64,000 nt of DNA, taken from NCBI GenBank assembly GCA_947462335.1, contig OX381705.1:45026175-45090174 (forward strand). The letters are read 5' to 3'. The notes under the pieces are model-generated. The model worked only from the letters and a program-made list of their open reading frames with translations. It did no database searches and was not told the DNA's origin. Shown in pieces: positions 43,001-45,944 of the stretch. This DNA comes from Harmothoe impar (Eukaryota; Annelida; Polychaeta; Phyllodocida; Polynoidae). Both the position numbers and the translations under genes were made by a program. Position 1 is the stretch's first letter. Every line of letters starts with the position of its first letter.

Positions 43001-43296
43001 GTATATATGTAAATATATATATATTATACGAACGATGTCCCAGGCGTAAATATGGTGCGAATAGGGGGATAGGCGGTAGTAGACCCACCATATTGCCCTG
43101 GTCCCATTTCGCTCATGGCCATGCGATGGCCATACAATCAAGTTAGATATGTAGCTCTACATATAGTGGTAATTCAAGGGGAATGTATCCCATATTTATG
43201 TAAAGGGCCTGTACAGCTGTGTTTATGCACCCTTTCTTCTAGGAATTTGATATAATTCCTGCCCGTGGTTTCCCGAGGCTCCCCTCCGGTATCTAG
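19434..43296 (+). CDS. FYB1/PRAM1-like scaffold adaptor, copy 2 (spliced gene, TE nest in intron)
   Basis: Exons inferred: 19434-19448 (MATKP, donor GTGAGT), 20194-20812, 24105-24168, 24408-24463, 24591-24610, and a last exon near 43243-43296. Exon 2 opens KPGKLDIRSIETHLEQ, matching APGKLDMKFLQNRFDQ of copy 1 with the same phases. Exon 4 (DDSSDDEAGIKGKG) matches exon 3 of copy 1, and the 20-nt exon 24591-24610 (GISDPEN) matches the 20-nt exon 5506-5525 of copy 1. Exon 3 carries the tyrosine motif ECLYDNIINL. The 17-kb nested Gypsy and DIRS insertion lies between 24610 and 43243. The two genes are tandem paralogues; function is inferred from the FYB family. Confidence 0.5.
19973..20119. mobile_element. 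MITE with CCCAG..AACAA ends and ACGTTAT interior
   Basis: The left end CCCAGTGAACAAAAAACGTTA and right end ACGTTTTCTTGTTAGCTGGG are imperfect inverses. The interior is made of GTTATATAACGTT palindromes. A 5'-truncated relative lies at 56793-56886. Confidence 0.65.
20194..20812 (+). CDS. Large exon 2 of FYB-like copy 2
   Basis: Acceptor CCTACAG, 619 nt, phase 0 in and phase 1 out, donor GTTGGT (weak). It encodes a lysine/proline/serine-rich disordered segment: KPGKLDIRSIETHLEQ, then KSPKSPLKSPQVQSPP repeats (about 20380-20460), a charged block, and an acidic end. Both the start motif and the phase-1 end (DN|G versus DD|G) match exon 2 of copy 1. The rest has diverged strongly, which suggests an old duplication or relaxed constraint on the disordered part. 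Confidence 0.7.
21433..21865. mobile_element. MITE with ~33-bp TIRs (GGTGTGTTTCAGGCAAC)
   Basis: The left end has TAAGGCC, an A-run and GAGGTGTGTTTCAGGCAAC. The right end has GTTGCCTGAAACACACC, a T-run and GGGCCTAAG. The interior is T-rich with no ORF. Confidence 0.75.
21876..22200 (+). repeat. Dispersed repeat, copy 1
   Basis: Sequence around 21890-22020 matches the reverse complement of 45056-45190 closely (shared AAATAAAATGGGATTTTTAAG and GTTCTAGAAGGAATT). Sequence around 22130-22180 matches the reverse complement of 42230-42290 (shared GGATTTTTAGTACT, GGCCAC(C/T)AGGG). The repeat type is unassigned. Confidence 0.5.
22201..23540. other. Intron of FYB-like copy 2, no gene seen
   Basis: Contains CTAAACA/TGTTTAG words also seen at 18.4 and 20.9 kb. 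Short frames at 22.85-23.43 kb have no recognisable content. Confidence 0.35.
23551..23625. mobile_element. Truncated copy of the CCCAGTGGGCACA MITE
   Basis: Ends in TCTGTGCCCACTGGG, preceded by AACATTGAATCAATGTTGG-type words, as in the complete copy at 54715-54822. The left terminus is missing. Confidence 0.6.
23793..23879. repeat. Long hairpin, ~36-bp arms
   Basis: Arms 23793-23829 and 23845-23879 pair almost perfectly (ACGTATTTCACGAGTGGG with its inverse, then GCTGGGG and CATATCCCAC), with a 15-base loop and two single-base bulges. Confidence 0.85.
24936..25100. repeat. (CT)n microsatellite
   Basis: Nearly pure CT dinucleotides with occasional G and CCCTCTCC. The long serine/leucine and arginine/glutamate frames here are artefacts. 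The Gypsy element begins about 35 bp downstream. Confidence 0.95.
25136..25572 (+). repeat. 5' LTR of the Gypsy element
   Basis: Begins TGTAGGGGCTAGGG and ends TCGTTTATTACA. It contains AATAAA-type sequence (GAATAAACCTG, about 25465) suited to polyadenylation, and TATATATA at about 25314-25321. Identical to the 3' LTR but for one transition. Confidence 0.93.
25574..25590 (+). other. Primer-binding site
   Basis: TGGTGCCGTGACCAGTT begins one base after the LTR. The leading TGG pairs with a tRNA CCA end. The tRNA species was not identified. Confidence 0.75.
25758..28355 (+). CDS. gag: Gypsy Gag polyprotein
   Basis: 865 aa, ATG at 25758, stop TAG at 28353-28355. The N-terminal third is coiled-coil-like (heptad-rich, residues about 45-200). 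A basic RGRGR segment follows, then a second long helical E/K/A-rich segment (about 305-450). A retrotransposon capsid-type domain lies at about 570-740 (LPYWQ-like start, then FKQLVEIGTILYGDS and LFSQFVAGLRDPEIQQVV). A single CCHC zinc knuckle is at C839-C842-H847-C852 (CYRCLEIGHFAAEC). It should form the virus-like particle and package element RNA. It is longer than usual Gypsy Gags (300-500 aa) because of the two coiled-coil blocks. Its last codons contain the frameshift heptamer leading into pol. Confidence 0.9.
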   Translation: MGSGGPEVMSRSLEEMSLSMFNIGGSRAAAPNPRRATILEERRFDNMREARVQERVQMAQMELLSIQKQSNEWKNSLIALEGAVTHRASKIKEKDARLSTLLEENKKLVQSLSRVRLEFDQRQADLQGIRSEFAQANTELNQICAARDAVIHEAEGARSELVRDTEDLQEVRRSLVTECDILKAKRSALQQFLSETRESMQDSSTSYASADSDSPKGHHYMSFTDTPNLPMGRGMTVEGALSTSTPGRPLQVGRARGRGRASDYSPRVGISGIRPIPKQVFSAPTGVNPAGRGRSLSELVRSPQSQLKLDKQQLDSERLKKAAEQEKAAKTDLTPSSLSQWRDCQANILFHEQKNLELERRDVYRKQQAALEQQQKRMKENAALAEELAEQEAAVLRAWKEGLRAAGEAAKAKLAEAQQEEEAERQAKELEKEKAAHQRLLALAQQCQYMTDQEKNWWFSQGVDPTKDLVSYGTYQAFLERQNSLPTMGATPGATPGTKSPRRAPRRTILSTELQELYDTNPATAGIGLHNVGTEKDASASISKCLAITSKIRGSSNAARRIASEPFPYWQKNSWEDWLGATVEDINLSGWDQQDAIPYVCKGLRMGDGLMAVEQWKDECGPRGTFKQLVEIGTILYGDSARIDPMVAFKKRVQGKNEAPRVFGLALMRLLKKVHPASGIHDALFSKELFSQFVAGLRDPEIQQVVYDTWRADTSLDDLFKAIDIHALKKSLLGDRMPTRASAIIECSPEQSDGSGSEEEGAIASAAQFKRNGNSSKPPWKNRKPEGGGNPPPKKESSDPKAPIMDAAFFTALFEKMTTSIQGATQPNRRKINRRTAKCYRCLEIGHFAAECTAPTPKVPGKEGN
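28343..32521 (+). CDS. pol: Gypsy Pol polyprotein (protease, RT, RNase H, integrase)
   Basis: Open in the -1 frame from 28343 to TAG at 32519-32521; no ATG is needed if made by frameshift. Counting from 28463: aspartic protease DTGAS at residues 104-108; reverse transcriptase with FCIDYRRLN and YLDDVIVF (about 523); RNase H with DTDASNESIGAALS (about 676); integrase HHCC zinc module (H-x..-H..CPACC, 919-955); DDE core with VDII (about 987), HSDQGREFE (about 1047) and the glutamate in DGQVERFNRT (about 1085); then a GPY/F-like segment WDGPHTVV (about 1222) and a basic tail. Domain order PR-RT-RH-IN defines Gypsy/Ty3. All catalytic motifs are present and no stop or frameshift is seen, so it appears competent. 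Confidence 0.95.
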   Translation, partial: GGKLEGVVREGERTTPVYEVRQHTREVEPSEIPKAGRESGVASSLRGSDAGLVNIPVQQLPGNEAGRPITDRNEEVAAVTDTVWVGSTQLSPDHPCFDHLKKHGLDLAAPKDFKRFTVNPSPLVGRRWYVSVTVAGRAGEFLVDTGASHSFISSNFYALMPDSRDNFKTRVNACSADGSSMQTYGRAFIPLRIGGKEYVASPTIADIADDGILGLDFSALYDAVLNPGTGVLLIEHPYRAVEQCVLRQVSTVATVVQTVKIPPGQTCDVLVRSKGLRREEEAVVEPDVAMLGSIGLTGMDTLVGDGAWTLVPISNPGLEPKYLRKDTILGKVFTSEAVMPAGQVSMKGDPSPTALSAGLEKMISETDLTDRRDLDSLRRLVVKYQDAWQVEGEPLGRTDKVLHSINTGDAQPFKMPYRRLPLGKKAVVEEQVKTMLEQKVIVPSTSPWSSPVQMVTKKDGSIRFCIDYRRLNGVTKKNAYPLPRIDETLDSLGGNQWFCTLDLQSGYWQIGMKEEDKEKTAFTSHIGLYQFELMPFGLCNAPATFEAMMETLLSDLLWRKCLVYLDDVIVFGKTFEECALNLGEVLERIRSNGLTLKPKKCELFRKSMVYLGRIISTEGVQADPAKLETVETWEVPKGPKDVRSFLGFCSYYRDFIPGFSRVSQPLQRLSHWTPGRKKEPFPWGREQNEAFKEIKALFRTTPVLRYPTEKGHFILDTDASNESIGAALSQIQDGVEVPLAFASNSMNKAQRNYCPTKRELLAVVVYTKKFRHFLYGGNFTLRTDHSALRWLLNFKDAEGMIGRWLNHLSEFGLENSHIQHRAGTKHINADCLSRRPVRRCVRPECGDCGAHNAVVASVRLPYDGLLQNLLDWSTDTIRTYQMADPTIARLRELVPTGVCPVRPEISLENREMRRFLAQFHELEVRDSLLCRWKTCPGKRRVLQMVIPAAMRKDILYYCHGHSTSGHFGKKRSLERLSRRYYWPGMSGDLLRWIETCPACCLGKPGPGLGKLPLQQELFGVRFARIAVDIISGVKPTPKGNTCMMVVSDYYTKYTRVYPLEDHTAATCAEALVKGWILHLGAPLMLHSDQGREFESKLWAAMCHQLAICKTRTNPYRPQSDGQVERFNRTLIQVLKPLVNSHMDDWDDQCEFVVHAYNNTVHISTNCTPNLLVFGEDLIMPADLVFGVVGISPEAPCTVLFVEFLRERFKFAYETVRAHLLKAANWQKVGYDTGLKLRRFVVGDRVIRLHEPLCNVKLANNWDGPHTVVKCISQTTVLIQSEAGRIRTSHVARLRAWAGRELTPETEVEKGNSEAKFVPLEGVSVDPPKRVVRKKLRKTVKKKVSAGEGRRARKTKIKAGVLVRNECPSARLREADGKPVRRSPRLVARGAVT
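28346..28390 (+). promoter_or_regulatory. Programmed -1 ribosomal frameshift site (G GGA AAC plus stem-loop)
   Basis: The heptamer GGGAAAC (28346-28352) lies in the gag frame as G GGA AAC, directly before the gag stop TAG (28353). Slipping back one base continues as CTA GAG GGG in the pol frame, which is open from 28343. Downstream, AGGGG (28356-28360) pairs with CCCCT (28386-28390) and GTCCG (28364-28368) with CGGAC (28379-28383), with a ten-base loop. This is the standard X XXY YYZ layout. The 3-base spacer is shorter than the usual 5-9. Confidence 0.85.
32522..33099 (+). promoter_or_regulatory. Spacer with CCAAT, NRF1 and YY1-type motifs before ORF3
   Basis: Between pol and ORF3 there is a GC-rich stretch with CCAATCAC (32833-32840), the palindrome GCGCATGCGC (32851-32860, NRF1-type) and CCGCCATATTG (32888-32898, YY1-type), all within 70 bp. 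These are classical elements of TATA-less metazoan promoters. About 200 bp of leader follows to the ORF3 ATG at 33100. This suggests ORF3 has its own internal promoter instead of relying on the LTR or splicing; that step is inference. Confidence 0.5.
33100..35592 (+). CDS. Gypsy ORF3, 830-aa protein with two C2H2-like zinc fingers, function unknown
   Basis: ATG at 33100, TGA at 35590-35592. Residues 1-100 are acidic and serine-rich. Residues about 120-270 are lysine/proline/alanine/threonine-rich and linker-histone-like (repeats such as KKPDPKKDSTASTKK). A Pro/Val-rich segment (EVPVRVELPPQREVPVRV, about 345-365) leads to a helical middle (430-660). Near the C-terminus lie two C2H2-type candidates: C702-x4-C707-x21-H729-x4-H734 and C743-x10-C754-x14-H769-x4-H774. 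There is no signal peptide or membrane segment, so it is not an envelope protein although it holds that position. Codon style (many TCCGA/CCGAAG words) matches gag and pol, so it belongs to this element. A nucleic-acid or chromatin-binding role is inferred. I know no named family. Confidence 0.8.
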   Translation: MAEQQLRHSELTGHSEVASATEEPMDAQSPSGDELSQTLAELRVDPAVSPIRKSPSPDGSEDSGMLRGIAYTEVAPDPSETTVRPSRMCSLSISPNLQKTVARKLSMGSGSDSDTSRPRTRGGKGATRDRSKSADTKASTKATKHTGVGKKPPGKDEPKKPDPKKDSTASTKKPGSKAATATASKDPKTVDPKAPTTKVPKGQKKADPKPGAKDQPRKGQTSDSTQAVKTPGPNKSSLPIPSKVKGSGKAVGTSAAPTPAIDVLSFSGGLDNSSAVAATAAAMAGNTGHGGGRPKTAVPPKEPRTEETMDTSSAAHTVQVVQDVLSNITFNLPTPLEPRKEVPVRVELPPQREVPVRVDTPPQPTEPTLEPSNLDISEEAGKLDQAAGGGPSGSGVHILAPYQHDAWDKEDADVPPLLRGAIIDQMSQTEVRSFELIQMRTFRGLDSLSAKFPAWFPDRLTAAMDDLSKKSATARLVAETEGRPEIIAALEYELQTAAEFQTVHNRREKRRRLTPAMKLARSMEQKTKESILDATLEDEIIQQTSAAARSADTSRQEKANRRHLYLRETIKVTSLKAGRSEEEVEGVLKGLDENTIPDDELQILVRTALRANAASGFKYFKPMCVNDCVKDKRSSHHPEEVGPDGLSDDEEWIKTDPLDKSVQLYHFELLDKVRTGSTKYHSPLQKTKLAWAMARWHPFSKCPFEPCLNIDETLETPRTWPTKVRYARHITRYHLRHYMRYDCLSVGAKGSKGCPNGGWFYTRADIIRHLAKQHGLALETAAERIQTAHTEVYSHFGVVGRNDNLEVDFGTNEKGKVRVFYKVRAERSRF
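35593..36086 (+). other. Gypsy 3' untranslated region up to the DIRS insertion
   Basis: AT-rich, with AATAAA-type signals (about 35958). GAGCTTACCTG (36035-36045) and GAGGGCAACCTGTAGT (about 36072-36087) recur inside the DIRS element at 36210-36220 and 36234-36249, so the exact DIRS edge on this side is uncertain. Confidence 0.5.
36087..36138 (+). repeat. DIRS inverted terminal repeat (3' end of element)
   Basis: Contains the NRF1-type palindrome GCGCATGCGC (36116-36125) and a full CRE TGACGTCA (36129-36136), plus GAAGGAAG (ETS-type). Bases 36101-36138 are identical to the inverse of the other end. Confidence 0.88.
36333..36350. repeat. DIRS internal complementary region
   Basis: GTGTACTCTCCGCAACAC is the exact reverse complement of 36087-36104. 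It is followed by a T-run of about 20. In DIRS1 such a region is used to restore the terminal repeats from a circular intermediate. Confidence 0.75.
36755..37915 (-). pseudogene. DIRS tyrosine recombinase, interrupted by one stop codon
   Basis: The frame runs 37915 to 36755 with a single in-frame TAG at 37642-37640 (SSKSTYKT, stop, LRKWANYCIEEG). Counting from 37603, the catalytic set is complete: R112 (TSGQRGQTI), H224-x-x-R227 (GHSTRGATTSAA), W250 and nucleophile Y260 (FARHYNKEV). The N-terminal core-binding part overlaps the end of the RT ORF by about 136 nt, as usual in DIRS. It should integrate circular cDNA without a target duplication. The nonsense codon makes this copy defective unless it is read through or supplied in trans. 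Confidence 0.85.
37780..39708 (-). CDS. DIRS reverse transcriptase / RNase H with methyltransferase-like extension
   Basis: Open from 39708 (after TAA) to 37780, in the -1 frame relative to gag and overlapping its end by about 35 nt; first candidate start 39555 (GTG), so a frameshift or non-AUG start is likely. Counting from 39555: RT motifs RLVLDLTRLN, SVDLKDAYYSV and YIDD (172-175), RNase H VFTDASGEGWGAH (D338), then a C-terminal block with YAFPPFSVVGHVLRKALQDG and DWPTQWWY. In DIRS1 relatives this part is described as a Dam-like methyltransferase region; I recognise the block but not a methylase catalytic motif. The frame is uninterrupted. Confidence 0.88.
   Translation of the reverse strand, partial: RQQEAFWQKERLIAQVGAPFINTASNFQAGNITRFVDEWTKYTSDPWVLSQVAGVTIPFLEEPYQSRIPWPLDLKAEEKAAMTGELEGLLVKGVITEVEHEEGEFISNVFLRPKPNGQFRLVLDLTRLNKKVEYEHFKMTSLFTAMLMLRPGAFMASVDLKDAYYSVGIQQEYKKLLRFQWEGRLYQFEAVPNGLACAPRFFTKILTPIYASLRKLGHECFFYIDDSFIIADTEEECRHSAELLATTLDSLGFVIHEKKSVLEPSQKLTFLGFELDSVDMVVRPTPEKREKFDRVAREILELEEVSIREIAGLVGLMIAYAVALDFGAAHIKLLEIEKNVALKANKGNFDATMTLSDRVKVDIQWWIDHLPSGERIIDKGDPTLEVFTDASGEGWGAHKGTKTAGGRFIGEELEEHINIKELVAILFGLQSLVRQKSKHIQIMTDNTTALAYVKNMGGVKSPACNEISRWIWDWAEEKGNWLSIAHVPGVDNVLADYKSRNFSDDLEWELNQKLFQKVCKIFGTPEVDLFASRINRKIEKYVSLNYEPDSWKIDAFTFNWTNMFSYAFPPFSVVGHVLRKALQDGGRILLIVPDWPTQWWYIRLLRAATRRIRFRPHQGNLKAHGKPRQHMQKTPLLACLLE
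39672..41231 (-). CDS. DIRS Gag-like ORF1
   Basis: 519 aa, ATG at 41231. The lysine/serine-rich N-terminus (1-110) is followed by a Tyr/Pro/Gln/Gly segment (HYVPHYPTFGGYPMQGYNQ), a QQQQ stretch, a helical domain at about 230-420 (MINSMFIVNFDEKIYDALL), and a basic Gly/Arg/Asn/Gln-rich tail (RGGQQGGYRPQF) likely to bind RNA. No zinc knuckle, which is common for DIRS Gags. No stop or frameshift. Confidence 0.8.
   Translation of the reverse strand: MPDKDMTSSPSGAGKSKNKENTAEAEINLTPSKTKELRDKVKTISKKVKDSSSVKKPPATKTQGVDLTNSQPGIESPARDLAPNKDSQSAASKQASAGSGKDAILNNQESHQQREVGHGRQNIFDYMNQEHYVPHYPTFGGYPMQGYNQMGMYADYQPNYDANQPIDGWFGPGQQDENQRQDGHEMSESSGEEEDLVELPQPLQQQQQLPQQPESKVQEELPEGGMAARIKAKKKLRDTDATVGKPANSHLADMINSMFIVNFDEKIYDALLTSHPRIKNIPKLITQRTNDEIYAGLTPQARTADKDLQKLQTGIAAAISALTPTAEHILKKGKEDPELDTTSESFTDALEIWVHTSLGLIERRKSVAKPCIQGEFAKVVIREARENNESKDLYGENVAEAVHKAEVSKKLCDKVMKRKAESQGGQNSKKQKHNKYNNTPKQGGPFGGFHYGPRGGQQGGYRPQFRAPNPFWNQQYQNYGNQQQGWRPRYPYNNQNQGFRQRAPGPPNANKKPFGKRSA
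41485..41535 (-). repeat. DIRS inverted terminal repeat (5' end of element)
   Basis: Inverse of 36087-36138, with CRE TGACGTCA (41487-41494), NRF1-type GCGCATGCGC (41498-41507) and CTTCCTT (ETS-type). It lies upstream of the DIRS gag and probably holds its promoter. Confidence 0.88.
41601..42037 (+). repeat. 3' LTR of the Gypsy element
   Basis: 437 bp, preceded by a purine-rich GGTAGGGGGTAG that should serve as the polypurine tract. One transition from the 5' LTR. Confidence 0.93.
42230..42600 (-). repeat. Dispersed repeat, copy 2 (diverged)
   Basis: GGATTTTTAGTACTGGGATTTGGCCACTAGGG (42240-42271 region) matches the inverse of 22.13-22.18 kb. Further right the match is weak. Confidence 0.4.
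42651..42967. mobile_element. MITE with tandem GTCAGAGACGGCACCCG in its ends
   Basis: Ends TGGCTGTGTCTCACGACC and its inverse, continuing through CTTGGGACAATGTTTTTGTC. Each end then carries two to four direct copies of CTCTGACCGGGTGCCGT, so copy number differs between arms. AT-rich centre, no ORF. Flanked by TATA-like bases on both sides. Confidence 0.8.
43243..43296 (+). CDS. Candidate last exon of FYB-like copy 2
   Basis: Acceptor CCCTTTCTTCTAG is a strong polypyrimidine signal. In phase 0, which matches the exon ending at 24610, it reads EFDIIPARGFPRLPSGI and stops at TAG 43294-43296. A GTATCT at 43289 could instead act as a donor. The join across the 17-kb transposon nest is inference. 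Confidence 0.35.
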   Translation, partial: EFDIIPARGFPRLPSGI

Positions 43297-43299
43297 TTA

Positions 43300-45215
43300 G
43301 TATTCAGATATATCTTTACCATATCAACAGAATGAGGTAAGTAGGCTACTCGGTTAGAAGTGAATACATCTACAAGTCAGTGATATATAGGGTCATTATA
43401 GAAGGTCACTACAATGCTGAAACAATTAGAGAGGTTGTATTCGCTGTGACGACATTTTACTTTATAAAGCCATCAAATTTTCCCATTGAATGCAGAAGCC
43501 AGGGATTTGAAAAATGCGGGGAGCAAAGCACACGTTTAAGTTCAAGTTCCAACGGTCCATGCCCATCTTTCCCTCCGCGTCTTCCCCCAGAGCACTACCA
43601 ACCTGCATCTGCCTATACAGAAATGTATTAGGTCTATGCATTCTGTACGATTAGTACTCAAAATATGCATGCATGGTTTAAACGATTTGACAGGATTACT
43701 GTGTATATTGTGTGAATTTTGGTTGATTACTTCTTTCATTTTTTGAATGATGTAAATGCATAGTACATAAACATTGTAATATCTGGTACCGTTTTCTTCA
43801 CTGGGAATTCTGTCCATACTGAATTTCTAATCATTACTATCTTGATTCCCTATAAAAGCAGTGAAACGAACAACGTTACCTTCATTTTGAATTTAGAAGT
43901 ACTTGTGTGAGTATAAACATTTTGCATATTTATTTAATAAATCTATCAAATTAGCTCAATGAATACAGCAGTCGATGTAGGGTAATCAACTTTAGTGTAC
44001 AATACATATATATATTGTGATGTACATTAGTGTATACAATACATTAGTGTACTATGGCAAGCAAACGCTACTACTCTCACAGTGCCTCCCATCCTGTGAA
44101 TATACCTACAATGTATTATTTGCTCTTTTTAGATCTGGATATATGTAGTGGTGATGCGTCAATTTCTCAGTTATATCCTAAATGGACCTACATGCATGGA
44201 AGTTTGTCTGAGGATCTCTGTTCACCTACTCTAATGGCATACTGATGGTGCAACACAATGACTTTATATTATTTGCACCACCTCATGTACCTATCTGTAT
44301 ATATTCGCCGATTTCCTGTATATATTTTCCTGTTGACATTTTGTTCGTATAAAATAGCAACATGTGGGTTGTAAAGCGGAAAGCGAATTAGGAATGTGAC
44401 AGTTTAATAGTTTCATGTATATTCGGGAAGACTATGATATATCTTTGTGTATGTCATCAATGGACAAGAGAAGGGTTGACTGTAAACACATACATGTTGT
44501 TTATAAAGGAGGCTTTGCACTACTGATATTCTTGGATACATTGTACATGTAGTAAGAAAATGAACTGTCAAACCTCATACATTTGTTAATCGAAACCCAG
44601 TGCGTATGCTCTTGTATGCCAATTTACTACGCATATTGGTGTAAAATCAACATCATTCAATAATGGAGGAGGATTTTGATCTAATTTCCTGACTATAATC
44701 ACATGTAACTCTTAAGCTATTTATAAAATGCATTGAGATTGCTTAACTAATTACCTGTTTCAACCACTTTAACCCGTAAATAGACAGACTTGTTTTGAAT
44801 ATTTTATCCAAATTATGATGTTAAAAAAACACTGATTTTTACTGCATTGACTGTTATGTGACGCGTGCCATATTCATATTGCCTCTATACTAGTATATAT
44901 TATATACATATATATTTTAGAGAATAGAAAACGATGTTCTTCACGTCGAGACTGTCTGTTGCTATATAACGCACGATGGTCGCGATCCTTTCATTACACA
45001 AGAGCATTCCATTACACAAAATGTGAGATAATTGTCCTGATTTCTTGGAAATCCGACATGTTACTCAAAACTGAAAACAGACGGTAACAATTCCTTCTAG
45101 AACCGAATTTAGACTTAAAAATCCCATTTTATTTGGTTACTTATAAATAAAACAGATTTTCCATAATTATCACTATTCATTATTGGATGCAATAAGAGCT
45201 TATTTACCGAGAGTG
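43300..45215. other. Non-coding sequence; contains dispersed repeat copy 3
   Basis: 45050-45195 is a close reverse-complement match to 21876-22030. Otherwise AT-rich without a convincing exon. Confidence 0.45.
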
Positions 45216-45440
45216 GCTAAATGACACATACATGGATAGAAATCTATTCATGCCAGGATACTGTTTAATCAGGCAGGATAGGCCTACCTCCCTGGGGAAA
45301 ACTGGAGGAGGTATTATTAATTATATACAAAAGGAATATGCTCCACATGGTTATTCAAGACATGTGCATCCTGACGAAAGATCTGGAGTATACAGCTTTA
45401 ACAGTGACTATTCCAAACAGGAGATATAGGATGGTAATTT
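45216..45440 (+). pseudogene. Fragment of a LINE endonuclease domain
   Basis: The frame reads GYCLIRQDRPTSLGKTGGGI followed by INYIQKEY, the N-terminal APE-endonuclease signature (R-DR..GGG...Y) of non-LTR elements. Only about 65 residues remain. Confidence 0.6.
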
Positions 45441-45568
45441 ACGGCCGACAGACCGCCTAGAGGGAAACCCAAAGAATGTTTCAAGAAATTACAGGACATC
45501 CTTTGTCATGAGGTGGTGGAAAGAAAAGAGATCTAGGTATTAGAATGTGGATGCTAAATCAAGAAATA

Positions 45569-45729
45569 TGATGTATCTTGTATGTATAGAACATGTATAA
45601 AGTGTAGTTATTGAAGGAAGAACACAGAATACGATGTAGATCGTTCACCGGCCGGAAGTCGGACCCTGTCACTTGTTCCCACATTTATTCACCAGCGAGG
45701 TTACCCGGTCGATTTCCCGCGTCACCACA
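45569..45729 (-). repeat. 3' LTR of the non-autonomous element
   Basis: 161 bp, from TGATGTATCTTG to GCGTCACCACA on the plus strand. Differs from the partner at three transitions near its right end. Confidence 0.92.
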
Positions 45730-45944
45730 TATCTCCCTTCGTAAAACATGATACGCAGTATCGTTATACAGATATGAAACATGTAATAGAACTCTGAAAT
45801 AAAATTAAATACAACAATCTTTGTTGATGTTAGACAAACATGAAATACAGTAAACAATTCAATTACTTAGTGTCCTTTGTCTTTTAGTCTGTGTAGTTCG
45901 TAGTACATGATTTATAGCACATAGTTATTCAGTCTCTGAGGACC

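Noticed and set aside
43331..43336. 6-nt micro-exon AATGAG between CAACAG and GTAAGT
   Set aside because: In the phase left by the preceding candidate exon it gives an immediate stop, and six bases are too little evidence.
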